DNA from: Clusia tigrina
Lineage: Eukaryota > Arthropoda > Insecta > Diptera > Clusiidae
Assembly: GCA_920105625.2 (NCBI GenBank)
Contig: OV050030.1
Location: 245,923,889 to 245,987,888, forward strand
DNA length: 64,000 nucleotides
Direction: 5' to 3'
The translations under genes were made by a program, and so were the position numbers. Numbering within the stretch: the first letter of the stretch is position 1; each line of letters begins with the position of its first letter. The notes below the pieces were generated by a model, which saw only the letters and a program-made list of their open reading frames with translations, was not told the origin of the DNA and did no database searches. This document shows, in pieces, positions 48,484 to 62,800 of the stretch.

Positions 48484-51250
48484 TAACTTTTTACTGGAGC
48501 GTCATAAAAGCTCGATATTTTGTAACAATAAAGTACTCGAGCCTCTTGTCAATTTAAGCTTTCACTCAAAGCTATGCTACCCTTGAGTCCCAAATCAAAC
48601 ACTGATAAAACTTCAAATGGCCCTAACTTCTATACGGTACGTCCTACACCTATCAAAGTTTGCAACATACAAATGCTTGTAACTTTTTACTGGAGCGTCA
48701 TAAAACCTTGAAATTTTGTAACAATAAAGTTCTCGAGCCTCTTGTCAATTTAAGCTATCGCTCAAAGCTATGCTACCCTTGAGTCCCAATTCAAACACTG
48801 ATAAAACTTCAAATGGCCCTAACTTCTATACGGTCCGTCCTACACCTATCAAAGTTTGCAACATACAAATGCTTGTAACTTTTTACTGGAGCGTCATGAA
48901 ACCTTGAAATTTTGTAACAATAAAGTACTCGAGCCTCTTGTCAATTTAAGCTATCGCTCAAAGCTATGTTACCCTTGAGTCCCAAATCAAACACTGACAA
49001 AACTTCAAATGCCCCTAACTTCTATACAGTACGTCCTACACCTATCAAAGTTTGCAACATACAAATGCTTATAACTTTTTACTGGAGCGTCATAAAACCT
49101 TGAAATGTTGTAACAATAAAGGACTCGAGCCTCTTTTCAATTTAAGCTATCGCTCAAAGCTATGCTACCCTCGAGTCCCAAATCAAACACTGATAAAACT
49201 TCAAATGGCCCTAACTTCTATACGGTACGTCCTACACCTATCAAAGTTTGCAACATAAAAATGCTTGTAACTTTTTACTGGAGCGTCATCAAACCTTGAA
49301 ATTTTTTAACAATAAAGTACTCGAGCCTCTTGTCAATTTAAGCTATCGCTCAAAGCTATGCTACCCTTGGGTCCCAAATCAAACACTGATAAAACTTCAA
49401 ATGGCAATAACTTCTATACGGTAAGTCCTACACCTATCAAAGTTTGCAACATACAAATGCTTGTAACTTGTTACTGGAGCGTCATAAAACCTTGAAATTT
49501 TGTAACAATAAAGTACTCGAGCCTCTTGTCAATTTAAGCTATCGCTCAAAGCTATGCTAACCGTGAGTCCCAAATCAAACACTGATAAAACTTCAAATGG
49601 CCCCAACTTCTATACGGTACGTCCTACACCTATCAAAGTTTGCAACATACAAATGCTTGTAACTTTTTACTGGAGCGTCATAAAAGCTTGATATTTTGTA
49701 ACAATAAAGTACTCGAGCTACTTGTCAATTTACGCTTTCACTCAAAGCTATACTACCCTTGAATCCCAAATCAAACACTGATAAAAGTTCAAATGGCCCT
49801 AACTTATATACGGTATGTCCTACACCTATCAAATTTTGCAACATACAAATGCTTGTAACTTTTTACTGGAGCGTCATAAAACCTTGAAATTTTGTAACAA
49901 TAAAGTACTCGAGCCTCTTGTCAATTTAAGCTATCGCTCAAAACTATGCTACCCTTGAGTCCCAACTCAAAGCCTGATAAAACTTCAAATGGCCTTAACT
50001 TCTATACTGTACGTCCTACACCTATCAAAGTTTGCAACATACAAATGCTTGTAACTTTTTACGGGAGCGTCATAAAACCTTGAAATTTTGTAACAATAAA
50101 GTACTCGAGCCTCATGTCAATTTAAGCCATCGCTCAAAGCTATGCTACCCGTGAGTCCCAAATCAAACACTGATAAAACTTCAAATGGCCCCAACTTCTA
50201 TACGGTACGTCCTACGCCTATCAAAGTTTGCAACATACAAATGCTTGTAACTTTTTACTGGAGCGTCATAAAAGCTTGATATTTTGTAACAATAAAGTAC
50301 TCGAGCCACTTGTCAATTTACGATTTCACTCAAAGCTATGCTACCCTTGAGTCCCAAATCAAACACTGATAAAACTTCAAATGGCCCTAACTTCTATACA
50401 GTACGTCCTACACCTATCAAAGTTTGCAACATACAAATGCTTGTAACTTTTTACTGGAGCGTCATAAAACCTTGAAATTTTGTAACAATAAAGTTCTCGA
50501 GCCTCTTGTCAATTTAAGCTATCGCTCAAAGCTATGCTACCCGCGAGTCCCAAGTCAAACACTGATAAAACTTCAAATGGCCCTAACTTCTATACAGTAC
50601 GTCCTACAACTATAAAAGTTTGCAGCATACAAATGCTTATAACTCTTTACTGGAGCGTCATAAAACCCTGAAATTTTGTAACAAGAAAGTACTCGTGCCT
50701 CTTGTCAATTTAAGCTATCGCTCAAAGCTATGGTACCCTTGAGTCTGAAATCAATCACTGATAAAACTTCAAATGGCCCTAACTTCTATACGGTACGTCC
50801 TACACCAATCAAAGTCTGCAACGTACAAATGCTTGTAACTTTTTACTGGAGCGTCATAAAGCCTTGAAATTTTGTAACAATAAAGTACTCGAGACTCTTG
50901 TCAATTTAGCTGTCGCTCAAAGCTATTCTACCCTTGAGACCCAAATCAAACACTGATAAAACTTCAAATGGCCCTAACTTTATATACGGTACATCATACA
51001 CTTATCAAACTTGCAACATACAAATGCTTGTAACTTTTTACTGGAGCGTCATAAAACCTTGAAATTTTGTAACAATAAAGTACTCGAGCCTCTTGTCAAT
51101 TTAAGCTATCGCTCAAAACTATGCTACCCTTGAGTCGCAACTCAAAGCCTGATAAAACTTCAAATGGCCTTAACTTCTATACGGTACGTCCTACACCTAT
51201 CAAAGTTTGCAACATAAAAATGCTTGTAACTTTTTACTGGAGCGTCATAA
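48484..51250 (+). repeat. HOR block K, copy 2
   Basis: It repeats copy 1 in full; I found only a handful of differences in 2.7 kb. Those seen are AAGCTATCGC near 48950, TATACTACCC near 49749, CCTACGCC near 50212 and CCCGCGAG near 50540. The match runs to about 51250, where CATAAAACCTTG replaces CATAAAAGCTCG. The few differences point to a recent duplication. Confidence 0.9.
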
Positions 51251-54204
51251 AACCTTGAAATTTTGTAACAATAAAGTACTCGAGCCTCTTGTCAATTTAA
51301 GCTATTGCTCAAAACTATGCTACCCTTTAGTCGCAACTCAAAGCCTGATTAAACTTCAAATGCCCCTAACTTCTATACAGTACGTCCTACACCTATCAAA
51401 GTTTGCAACATACAAATGCTTGTAACTTTTTACTGGAGCGTCATAAAACCTCGAAATTTTGTAGCAATAAAGTACTCGAGCCTCTTGTCAATTTAAGCTA
51501 TCGTCTAAGCTATGCTACCCTTGAGTCCCAAATTAAACACTGATAAAACCTCAAATGGCCCTAACTTCTATACGGTACATCCTACACCTATCAAAGTTTG
51601 CAACATACAAATGCTTGTAACTTTTTACTGGAGCGTCATAAAACCTTGAAATTTTGTAACAATAAAGTATTCGAGCCTCTTGTCAATTTAAGCTATCGCT
51701 CAAAGCTATGCGACCCGTGAGTCCCAAATCAAGCACTGATAAAACTTCAAATGGCCCCAACTTCTATACGGTACGTCCTACACCTATCAAAGTTTGCAGC
51801 ATACAAATGCTTGTAACTTTTTACTGGAGCGTCATAAAAGCTCGATATTTTGTAACAATAAAGTACTCGAGCCTCTTGTCAATTTAAGCTATCGCTCAAA
51901 GCTATGCTACCCTTGAATCCCAAATCAAACACTGATAAAAGTTCAAATGGCCCTAACTTATATACGGTACGTCCTACACCTATCAAAGTTTGCAACATAC
52001 AAATGCTTGTAACTTTTTACTGGAGCGTCATAAAACCTTGAAATTTAGTAACAATAAAGTACTCGAGCCTCTTGTCAATTTACGCTATCGCTCAAAACTA
52101 TGCTACCCTTGAGTACCAACTCAAAGCCTGATAAAACTTCAAATGGCCTTAACTTCTATACGGTACGTCCTACACCTATCAAAGTTTGCAACATACAAAC
52201 TCTTGTAACTTTTTACAGGATTGTCATAAAACCTTGAAATTTTGTAACAATAAAGTACTCGAGCCTCATGTCAATTTAAGCTATCGCTCAAAGCTATGCT
52301 ACCCTCGAGTCCCAAATCAAACACTGATAAAACTTCAAATGGCCCTAACTTCTATACGGTACGTCCTACACCTATCAAAGTTTGCAGCATACAAATGCTT
52401 GTAACTTTTTACTGGAGCGTCATAAAATCTCGATATTTTGTAACAATAAAGTACTCGAGCCTCTTGTCAATTTAAGCTTTCACTCAAAGCTATGCTACCC
52501 TTGAATCCCAAATCAAACACTGATAAAAGTTCAAATGGCCCTAACTTATATACGGTACGTCCTACACCTATCAAAGTTTGCAACATACAAATGCTTGTAA
52601 CTTTTTACTGGAGCGTCATGAAACCTTGAAATTTTGTAACAATAAAGTACTCGAGCCTCTTGTCAATTTAAGCTATCGCTCAAAGCTATGTTACCCTTGA
52701 GTCCCAAATCAAACACTGACAAAACTTCAAATGCCCCTAACTTCTATACAGTACGTCCTACACCTATCAAAGTTTGCAACATACAAATGCTTATAACTTT
52801 TTACTGGAGCGTCATAAAACCTTGAAATGTTGTAACAATAAAGGACTCGAGCCTCTTTTCAATTTAAGCTATCGCTCAAAGCTATGCTACCCTCGAGTCC
52901 CAAATCAAACACTGATAAAACTTCAAATGGCCCTAACTTCTATACGGTACGTCCTACACCTATCAAAGTTTGCAACATACAAATGCTTGTAACTTTTTAC
53001 TGTAGCGTCATAAAACCTTGAAATTTTGTAACAATAAAGTTCTCGAGCCTCTTGTCAATTTAAGCTATCGCTCAAAGCTATGCTACCCGCGAGTCCCAAA
53101 TCAAACACTGATAAAACTTCAAATGACCCTAACTTCTATACAGTACGTCCTACAACTATAAAAGTTTGCAGCATACAAATGCTTATAACTCTTTACTGGA
53201 GCGTCATAAAACCCTGAAATTTTGTAACAATAAAGTACTCGAGCCTCTTGTCAATTTAAGCTATCGCTCAAAGCTATGCTACCCGTGAGTCCCAAATCAA
53301 ACACTGATAAAACTTCAAATGGCCCCAACTTCTATACGGTACGTCCTACACCTATCAAAGTTTGCAACATACAAATGCTTGTAACTTTTTACTGGAGCGT
53401 CATAAAAGCTTGATATTTTGTAACAATAAAGTACTCGAGCCACTTGTCAATTTACGCTTTCACTCAAAGCTATGCTACCCTTGAATCCCAAATCAAACAC
53501 TGATAAAAGTTCAAATGGCCCTAACTTATATACGGTACGTCCTACACCTATCAAAGTTTGCAACATACAAATGCTTGTAACTTTTTACTGGAGCGTCATA
53601 AAACCTGGAAACTTAGTAACAATAAAGTACTCGAGCCTCTTGTCAATTTAAGCTATCGCTCAAAACTATGCTACCCTTGAGTCCCAACTCAAAGCCTGAT
53701 AAAACTTCAAATGGCCTTAACTTCTATACGGTACGTCCTACACCTATCAAAGTTTGCAACATACAAATGCTTGTAACTTTTTACTGGAGCGTCATGAAAC
53801 CTTGAAATTTTGTAACAATAAAGTACTCGAGCCTCTTGTCAATTTAAGCTATCGCTCAAAGCTATGTTACCCTTGAGTCCCAAATCAAACACTGACAAAA
53901 CTTCAAATGCCCCTAACTTCTATACAGTACGTCCTACACCTATCAAAGTTCGCAACATACAAATGCTTATAACTTTTTACTGGAGCGTCATAAAACCTTG
54001 AAATGTTGTAACAATAAAGGACTCGAGCCTCTTTTCAATTTAAGCTATCGCTCAAAGCTATGCTACCCTCGAGTCCCAAATCAAACACTGATAAAACTTC
54101 AAATGGCCCTAACTTCTATACGGTACGTCCTACACCTATCAAAGTTTGCAACATACAAATGCTTGTAACTTTTTACTGGAGCGTCATAAAGCCTTGAAAT
54201 TTTG
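51251..54204 (+). repeat. Mixed monomers between blocks K and M
   Basis: About 15 monomers with no internal tandem unit that I could follow. They carry pieces of neighbouring blocks: TATCGTCTAAGC near 51501, TATTCGAGCC near 51668, ACAGGATTGTC near 52214, GAAATTTAGTAAC near 52041, AAACTTAGTAAC near 53609, CTATAAAAGTTTGC near 53157, and AAAGGACTCGAG/CCCTCGAG monomers near 52850 and 54020. Several of these strings return in block M, so this stretch looks like the pool from which the 5676-bp unit was assembled. Confidence 0.75.
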
Positions 54205-56750
54205 TAACAATAAAGTACTCGAGCCTCTTGTCAATTTAAGCTATCGCTCAAAGCTATGCTACCCTTGGGTCCCAAATCAAACACTGATAAAACTTCAAAT
54301 GGCAATAACTTCTATACGGTAAGTCCTACACCTATCAAAGTTTGCAACATACAAATGCTTGTAACTTTTTACTGGAGCGTCATAAAACCTTGAAATTTTG
54401 TAGCAATAAAGTACTCGAGCCTCTTGTCAATTTAAGCTATCGCTCAAAGCTATGCTACTCTTGAGTCCCAAATCAAACACTGATAAAACTTCAAATGGCC
54501 CTAACTTCTATACGGTACGTCCTTCACCTATCAAAGTTTGCAACATACAAATGCTTGTAACTTTTTACTGGAGCGTCATAAAACCTTGAAATTTTGTAGC
54601 AATAAAGTACTCGAGCCTCTTGTCAATTTAAGCTATCGTCTAAGCTATGCTACCCTTGAGTCCCAAATTAAACACTGATAAAACCTCAAATGGCCCTAAC
54701 TTCTATACGGTACGTCCTACACCTATCAAAGTTTGCAACATACAAATGCTTGTAACTTTTTACTGGAACGTCATAAAACCTTGAAATTTTGTAACAATAA
54801 AGTATTCGAGCCTCTTGTCAATTTAAGCTATCGCTCAAAGCTATGCTACCCGTGAGTCCCAAATCAAACACTGATAAAACTTCAAATGGCCCCAACTTCT
54901 ATACGGTACGTCCTACACCTATCAAAGTTTGCAACATACAAATGCTTGTAACTTTTTACTGGAGCGTCATAAAAGCTTGATATTTTGTAACAATAAAGTA
55001 CTCGAGCCACTTGTCAATTTACGCTTTCACTCAAACCTATGCTACCCTTGAATCCCAAATCAAACACTGATAAAAGTTCAAATGGCCCTAACTTATATAC
55101 GGTACGTCCTACACCTATCAAAGTTTGCAACATACAAATGCTTGTAACTTTTTACTGGAGCGTCATAAAACCTTGAAATTTAGTAACAATAAAGTACTCG
55201 AGCCTCTTGTCAATTTAAGCTATCGCTCAAAACTATGCTACCCTTGAGTCCCAAGTCAAAGCCTGATAAAACTTCAAATGGCCTTAACTTCTATACGGTA
55301 CGTCCTACACCTATCAAAGTTTGCAACATACAAATGCTTGTAACTTTTTACAGGATTGTCATAAAACCTTGTAATTTTGTAACAATAAAGTACTCGAGCC
55401 TCATGTCAATTTAAGCTATCGCTCAAAGCTATGCTACCCGTGAGTCCCAAATCAAACACTGATAAAACTTCAAATGGCCCTAACTTCTATACGGTATGTC
55501 CTACACCTATCAAAGTTTGCAACATACAAATGCTTGTAACTTTTTACTGGAGCGTCATGAAACCTTGAAATTTTGTAACAATAAAGTACTCGAGCCTCTT
55601 GTCAATTTAAGCTATCGCTCAAAGCTATGTTACCCTTGAGTCCCAAATCAAATACTGACAAAACTTCAAATGCCCCTAACTTCTATACAGTATGTCCTAC
55701 ACCTATCAAAGTTTGCAACATACAAATGCTTATAACTTTTTACTGGAGCGTCATAAAACCTTGAAATGTTGTAACAATAAAGGACTCGAGCCTCTTTTCA
55801 ATTTAAGCTATCGCTCAAAGCTATGCTACCCTCGAGTCCCAAATCAAACACTGATAAAACTTCAAATGGCCCTAACTTCTATACGGTACGTCCTACACCT
55901 ATCAAAGTTTGCAACATACAAATGCTTGTAACTTTTTACTGGAGCGTCATAAAAGCTTGATATTTTGTAACAATAAAGTTCTCGAGCCTCTTGTCAATTT
56001 ACGCTTTCACTCAAAGCTAAGCTACCCTTGAATCCCAAATCAAACACTGATAAAAGTTCAAATGGCCCTAACTTATATACGGTACGTCCTACACCTATCA
56101 AAGTTTGCAACATACAAATGCTTGTAACTTTTTACTGGAGCGTCATAAAACCTGGAAACTTAGTAACAATAAAGTGCTCGAGCCTCTTGTCAATTTAAGC
56201 TATCGCTCAAAACTATGCTACCCTTGAGTCCCAACTCAAAGCCTGATAAAACTTCAAATGGAATTAACTTCTATACGGTACGTCCTACACCTATCAAAGT
56301 TTGCAACATACAAATGCTTGTAACTTTTTACGGGAGCGTCATAAAACCTTGAAATTTTGTAACAATAAAGTACTCGAGCCTCATGTCAATTTAAGCTATC
56401 GCTCAAAGCTATGCTCCCGTGAGTCCCAAATCAAACACTGATAAAACTTCAAATGGCCCTAACTTCTATACGGTACGTCCTACACCTATCAAAGTTTGCA
56501 ACATACAAATGCTTGTAACTTTTTACTGGAGCGTCATAAAAGCTCGATATTTTGTAACAATAAAGTACTCGAGCCTCTTGTCAATTTAAGCTTTCACTCA
56601 AAGCTATGCTACCCTTGAATCCCAAATCAAACACTGATAAAAGTTCAAAAAGCCCTAACTTATATACGGTACTCCTACACCTATCAAAGTTTGCAACATA
56701 CAAATGCTTGTAACTTTTTACTGGAGCGTCATGAAACCTTGAAATTTTGT

Positions 56751-57728
56751 AACAATAAAGTACTCGAGCCTCTTGTCAATTTAAGCTATCGCTCAAAGCT
56801 ATGTTACCCTTGAGTCCCAAATCAAACACTGACAAAACTTCAAATGCCCCTAACTTCTATACAGTACGTCCTACTCCTATCAAAGTTTGCAACATACAAA
56901 TGCTTATAACTTTTTACTGGAGCGTCATAAAACCTTGAAATGTTGTAACAATAAAGGACTCGAGCCTCTTTTCAATTTAAGCTATCGCTCAAAGCTATGC
57001 TACCCTCGAGTCCCAAATCAAACACTGATAAAACTTCAAATGGCCCTAACTTCTATACGGTACGTCCTACACCTATCAAAGTTTGCAACATACAAATGCT
57101 TGTAACTTTTTACTGGAGCGTCATAAAGCCTTGAAATTTTGTAACAATAAAGTACTCGAGACTCTTGTCAATTTAGCTGTCGCTCAAATCTATTCTACCC
57201 TTGAGACCCAAATCAAACACTGATAAAACTTCAAATGGCCCTAACTTTATATACGGTACGTCATACACCTATCAAACTTTCAACATAAAAATGCTTGTGA
57301 CTTTTTACTGGAGCGTCATAAAACCTTGAAATTTTTTAACAATAAAGTACTCGAGCCTCTTGTCAATTTAAGCTATCGCTCAAAGCTATGCTACCCTTGG
57401 GTCCCAAATCAAACACTGATAAAACTTCAAATGGCAATAACTTCTATACGGTAAGTCCTACACCTATCAAAGTTTGCAACATACAAATGCTTGTAACTTT
57501 TTACTGGAGCGTCATAAAAGCTTGATTTTTGTAACAATAAAGTACTCGAGTCACTTGTCAATTTACGCTTTCACTCAAAGCTATGCTACCCTTGAATCCC
57601 AAATCAAACACTGATAAAAGTTCAAATGGCCCTAACTTATATACGGTACGTCCTACACCTATCAAAGTTTGCAACATACAAATGCTTGTAACTTTTTACT
57701 GGAGCGTCATAAAACCTTGAAACTTAGT
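56751..57728 (+). repeat. 978-bp pentamer inside block M, copy 1
   Basis: Offset 978 (5 x 196 minus 2) joins 56887/57865, CTACTCCTATC near 56872/57850, GCTCAAATCTATTC near 57182/58160, CTTGTGACTTTTTAC near 57293/58271 and GCTTGATTTTTGTAAC near 57519/58497. The two missing bases are the net of small indels in AATTTAGCTG, AACTTTATATACGG, CAAACTTTCAAC and GATTTTTG. The block M copy of this pair starts near 62427 and 63405. Confidence 0.88.
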
Positions 57729-58750
57729 AACAATAAAGTACTCGAGCCTCTTGTCAATTTAAGCTATCGCTCAAAGCTATGTTACCCTTGAGTCCCAAAT
57801 CAAACACTGACAAAACTTCAAATGCCCCTAACTTCTATACAGTACGTCCTACTCCTATCAAAGTTTGCAACATACAAATGCTTATAACTTTTTACTGGAG
57901 CGTCATAAAACCTTGAAATGTTGTAACAATAAAGGACTCGAGCCTCTTTTCAATTTAAGCTATCGCTCAAAGCTATGCTACCCTCGAGTCCCAAATCAAA
58001 CACTGATAAAACTTCAAATGGCCCTAACTTCTATACGGTACGTCCTACACCTATCAAAGTTTGCAACATACAAATGCTTGTAACTTTTTACTGGAGCGTC
58101 ATAAAGCCTTGAAATTTTGTAACAATAAAGTACTCGAGACTCTTGTCAATTTAGCTGTCGCTCAAATCTATTCTACCCTTGAGACCCAAATCAAACACTG
58201 ATAAAACTTCAAATGGCCCTAACTTTATATACGGTACGTCATACACCTATCAAACTTTCAACATAAAAATGCTTGTGACTTTTTACTGGAGCGTCATAAA
58301 ACCTTGAAATTTTTTAACAATAAAGTACTCGAGCCTCTTGTCAATTTAAGCTATCGCTCAAAGCTATGCTACCCTTGGGTCCCAAATCAAACACTGATAA
58401 AACTTCAAATGGCAATAACTTCTATACGGTAAGTCCTACACCTATCAAAGTTTGCAACATACAAATGCTTGTAACTTTTTACTGGAGCGTCATAAAAGCT
58501 TGATTTTTGTAACAATAAAGTACTCGAGTCACTTGTCAATTTACGCTTTCACTCAAAGCTATGCTACCCTTGAATCCCAAATCAAACACTGATAAAAGTT
58601 CAAATGGCCCTAACTTATATACGGTACGTCGTACACCTATCAAAGTTTGCAACATTCAAATGCTTGTAACTTTTTACTGGAGCGTCATAAAACCTTGAAA
58701 CTTAGTAACAATAAAGTACTCGAGCCTCTTGTCAATTTAAGCTATCGCTC
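57729..58750 (+). repeat. 978-bp pentamer inside block M, copy 2
   Basis: It follows the first pentamer and leaves it near 58750, where CAAAACTATGC replaces CAAAGCTATGTTACCC. Private changes near its end are CGTCGTACACC near 58628 and CAACATTCAAATG near 58650. A third, more diverged version of the same string begins near 59290, with AACATCTATACGG near 59592 and CTTGGAACATAAAAATG near 59821. Confidence 0.84.
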
Positions 58751-59880
58751 AAAACTATGCTACCCTTGAGTCCCAACTCAAAGCCTGATAAAACTTCAAA
58801 TGGCCTTAACTTCTATACGGTACGTCCTACACCTATCAAAGTTTGCAACATACAAATGCTTGTAACTTTTTACGGGAGCGTCATAAAACCTTGAAATTTT
58901 GTAACAATAAAGTACTCGAGCCTCATGTCAATTTAAGCTATCGCTCAAAGCTATGCTACCCGTGAGTCCCAAATCAAACACTGATAAAACTTCAAATGGC
59001 CCCAACTTCTATACGGTACGTCCTACACCTATCAAAGTTTGCAACATACAAATGCTTGTAACTTTTTACTGGAGCGTCATAAAAGCTTGATATTTTGTAA
59101 CAATAAAGTACTCGAGCCACTTGTCAATTTACGCTTTCACTCAAAGCTATGCTACCCTTGAATCCCAAATCAAACACTGATAAAAGTTCAAATGGCCCTA
59201 ACTTATATACGGTACGTCCTACACCTATCAAAGTTTGCAACATACAAATGCTTGTAACTTTTTACTGGAGCGTCATAAAACCTGGAAACTTAGTAACAAT
59301 AAAGTACTCGAGCCTCTTGTCAATTTAAGCTATCGCTCAAAGCTATGTTACCCTTGAGTCCCAAATCAAACACTGACAAAACTTCAAATGCCCCTAACTT
59401 CTATACAGTACGTCCTACACCTATCAAAGTTTGCAACATACAAATGCTTATAACTTTTTACTGGAGCGTCATAAAACCTTGAAATGTTGTAACAATAAAG
59501 GACTCGAGCCTCTTTTCAATTTAAGCTATCGCTCAAAGCTATGCTACCCTCGAGTCCCAAATCAAACACTGATAAAACTTCAAATGGCCCTAACATCTAT
59601 ACGGTACGTCCTACACCTATCAAAGTTTGCAACATACAAATGCTTGTAACTTTTTACTGGAGCGTCATAAAGCCTTGAAATTTTGTAACAATAAAGTACT
59701 CGAGACTCTTGTCAATTTAGCTGTCGCTCAAAGCTATTCTACCCTTGAGACCCAAATCAAACACTGATAAAACTTCAAATGGCCCTAACTTTATATACGG
59801 TACGTCACACACCTATCAAACTTGGAACATAAAAATGCTTGTAACTTTTTACTGGAGCGTCATAAAACCTTGAAATTTTT

Positions 59881-62800
59881 TAACAATAAAGTACTCGAGC
59901 CTCTTGTCAATTTAAGCTATCGCTCAAAGCTATGCTACCCTTGGGTCCCAAATCAAACACTGATAAAACTTCAAATGGCAATAACTTCTATACGGTAAGT
60001 CCTACACCTATCAAAGTTTGCAACATACAAATGCTTGTAACTTTTTACTGGAGCGTCATAAAACCTTGAAATTTTGTAGCAATAAAGTACTCGAGCCTCT
60101 TGTCAATTTAAGCTATCGCTCAAAGCTATGCTACTCTTGAGTCCCAAATCAAACACTGATAAAACTTCAAATGGCCCTAACTTCTATACGGTACGTCCTT
60201 CACCTATCAAAGTTTGCAACATACAAATGCTTGTAACTTTTTACTGGAGCGTCATAAAACCTTGAAATTTTGTAGCAATAAAGTACTCGAGCCTCTTGTC
60301 AATTTAAGCTATCGTCTAAGCTATGCTACCCTTGAGTCCCAAATTAAACACTGATAAAACCTCAAATGGCCCTAACTTCTATACGGTACGTCCTACACCT
60401 ATCAAAGTTTGCAACATACAAATGCTTGTAACTTTTTACTGGAACGTCATAAAACCTTGAAATTTTGTAACAATAAAGTATTCGAGCCTCTTGTCAATTT
60501 AAGCTATCGCTCAAAGCTATGCTACCCGTGAGTCCCAAATCAAACACTGATAAAACTTCAAATGGCCCCAACTTCTATACGGTACGTCCTACACCTATCA
60601 AAGTTTGCAACATACAAATGCTTGTAACTTTTTACTGGAGCGTCATAAAAGCTTGATATTTTGTAACAATAAAGTACTCGAGCCACTTGTCAATTTACGC
60701 TTTCACTCAAACCTATGCTACCCTTGAATCCCAAATCAAACACTGATAAAAGTTCAAATGGCCCTAACTTATATACGGTACGTCCTACACCTATCAAAGT
60801 TTGCAACATACAAATGCTTGTAACTTTTTACTGGAGCGTCATAAAACCTTGAAATTTAGTAACAATAAAGTACTCGAGCCTCTTGTCAATTTAAGCTATC
60901 GCTCAAAACTATGCTACCCTTGAGTCCCAAGTCAAAGCCTGATAAAACTTCAAATGGCCTTAACTTCTATACGGTACGTCCTACACCTATCAAAGTTTGC
61001 AACATACAAATGCTTGTAACTTTTTACAGGATTGTCATAAAACCTTGTAATTTTGTAACAATAAAGTACTCGAGCCTCATGTCAATTTAAGCTATCGCTC
61101 AAAGCTATGCTACCCGTGAGTCCCAAATCAAACACTGATAAAACTTCAAATGGCCCTAACTTCTATACGGTATGTCCTACACCTATCAAAGTTTGCAACA
61201 TACAAATGCTTGTAACTTTTTACTGGAGCGTCATGAAACCTTGAAATTTTGTAACAATAAAGTACTCGAGCCTCTTGTCAATTTAAGCTATCGCTCAAAG
61301 CTATGTTACCCTTGAGTCCCAAATCAAATACTGACAAAACTTCAAATGCCCCTAACTTCTATACAGTATGTCCTACACCTATCAAAGTTTGCAACATACA
61401 AATGCTTATAACTTTTTACTGGAGCGTCATAAAACCTTGAAATGTTGTAACAATAAAGGACTCGAGCCTCTTTTCAATTTAAGCTATCGCTCAAAGCTAT
61501 GCTACCCTCGAGTCCCAAATCAAACACTGATAAAACTTCAAATGGCCCTAACTTCTATACGGTACGTCCTACACCTATCAAAGTTTGCAACATACAAATG
61601 CTTGTAACTTTTTACTGGAGCGTCATAAAAGCTTGATATTTTGTAACAATAAAGTTCTCGAGCCTCTTGTCAATTTACGCTTTCACTCAAAGCTAAGCTA
61701 CCCTTGAATCCCAAATCAAACACTGATAAAAGTTCAAATGGCCCTAACTTATATACGGTACGTCCTACACCTATCAAAGTTTGCAACATACAAATGCTTG
61801 TAACTTTTTACTGGAGCGTCATAAAACCTGGAAACTTAGTAACAATAAAGTGCTCGAGCCTCTTGTCAATTTAAGCTATCGCTCAAAACTATGCTACCCT
61901 TGAGTCCCAACTCAAAGCCTGATAAAACTTCAAATGGAATTAACTTCTATACGGTACGTCCTACACCTATCAAAGTTTGCAACATACAAATGCTTGTAAC
62001 TTTTTACGGGAGCGTCATAAAACCTTGAAATTTTGTAACAATAAAGTACTCGAGCCTCATGTCAATTTAAGCTATCGCTCAAAGCTATGCTCCCGTGAGT
62101 CCCAAATCAAACACTGATAAAACTTCAAATGGCCCTAACTTCTATACGGTACGTCCTACACCTATCAAAGTTTGCAACATACAAATGCTTGTAACTTTTT
62201 ACTGGAGCGTCATAAAAGCTCGATATTTTGTAACAATAAAGTACTCGAGCCTCTTGTCAATTTAAGCTTTCACTCAAAGCTATGCTACCCTTGAATCCCA
62301 AATCAAACACTGATAAAAGTTCAAAAAGCCCTAACTTATATACGGTACTCCTACACCTATCAAAGTTTGCAACATACAAATGCTTGTAACTTTTTACTGG
62401 AGCGTCATGAAACCTTGAAATTTTGTAACAATAAAGTACTCGAGCCTCTTGTCAATTTAAGCTATCGCTCAAAGCTATGTTACCCTTGAGTCCCAAATCA
62501 AACACTGACAAAACTTCAAATGCCCCTAACTTCTATACAGTACGTCCTACTCCTATCAAAGTTTGCAACATACAAATGCTTATAACTTTTTACTGGAGCG
62601 TCATAAAACCTTGAAATGTTGTAACAATAAAGGACTCGAGCCTCTTTTCAATTTAAGCTATCGCTCAAAGCTATGCTACCCTCGAGTCCCAAATCAAACA
62701 CTGATAAAACTTCAAATGGCCCTAACTTCTATACGGTACGTCCTACACCTATCAAAGTTTGCAACATACAAATGCTTGTAACTTTTTACTGGAGCGTCAT

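Larger units (their letters stand above)
54205..59880 (+). repeat. HOR block M, copy 1: 5676-bp, about 29 monomers
   Basis: This is the largest simple repeat unit of the window. Offset 5676 (29 x 196 minus 8) joins CGTCCTTCACC near 54518/60194, TTGTAATTTTG near 55370/61046, AAATACTGAC near 55650/61326, AAAGTGCTCGAG near 56172/61848, ATGCTCCCGTG near 56411/62087, TTCAAAAAGCC near 56646/62322, GGTACTCCTAC near 56668/62344 and CTACTCCTATC near 56872/62548. The boundary is marked by TTTTGTAAC at 54204 against TTTTTTAAC at 59880. It contains an inner 978-bp tandem duplication. Confidence 0.92.
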
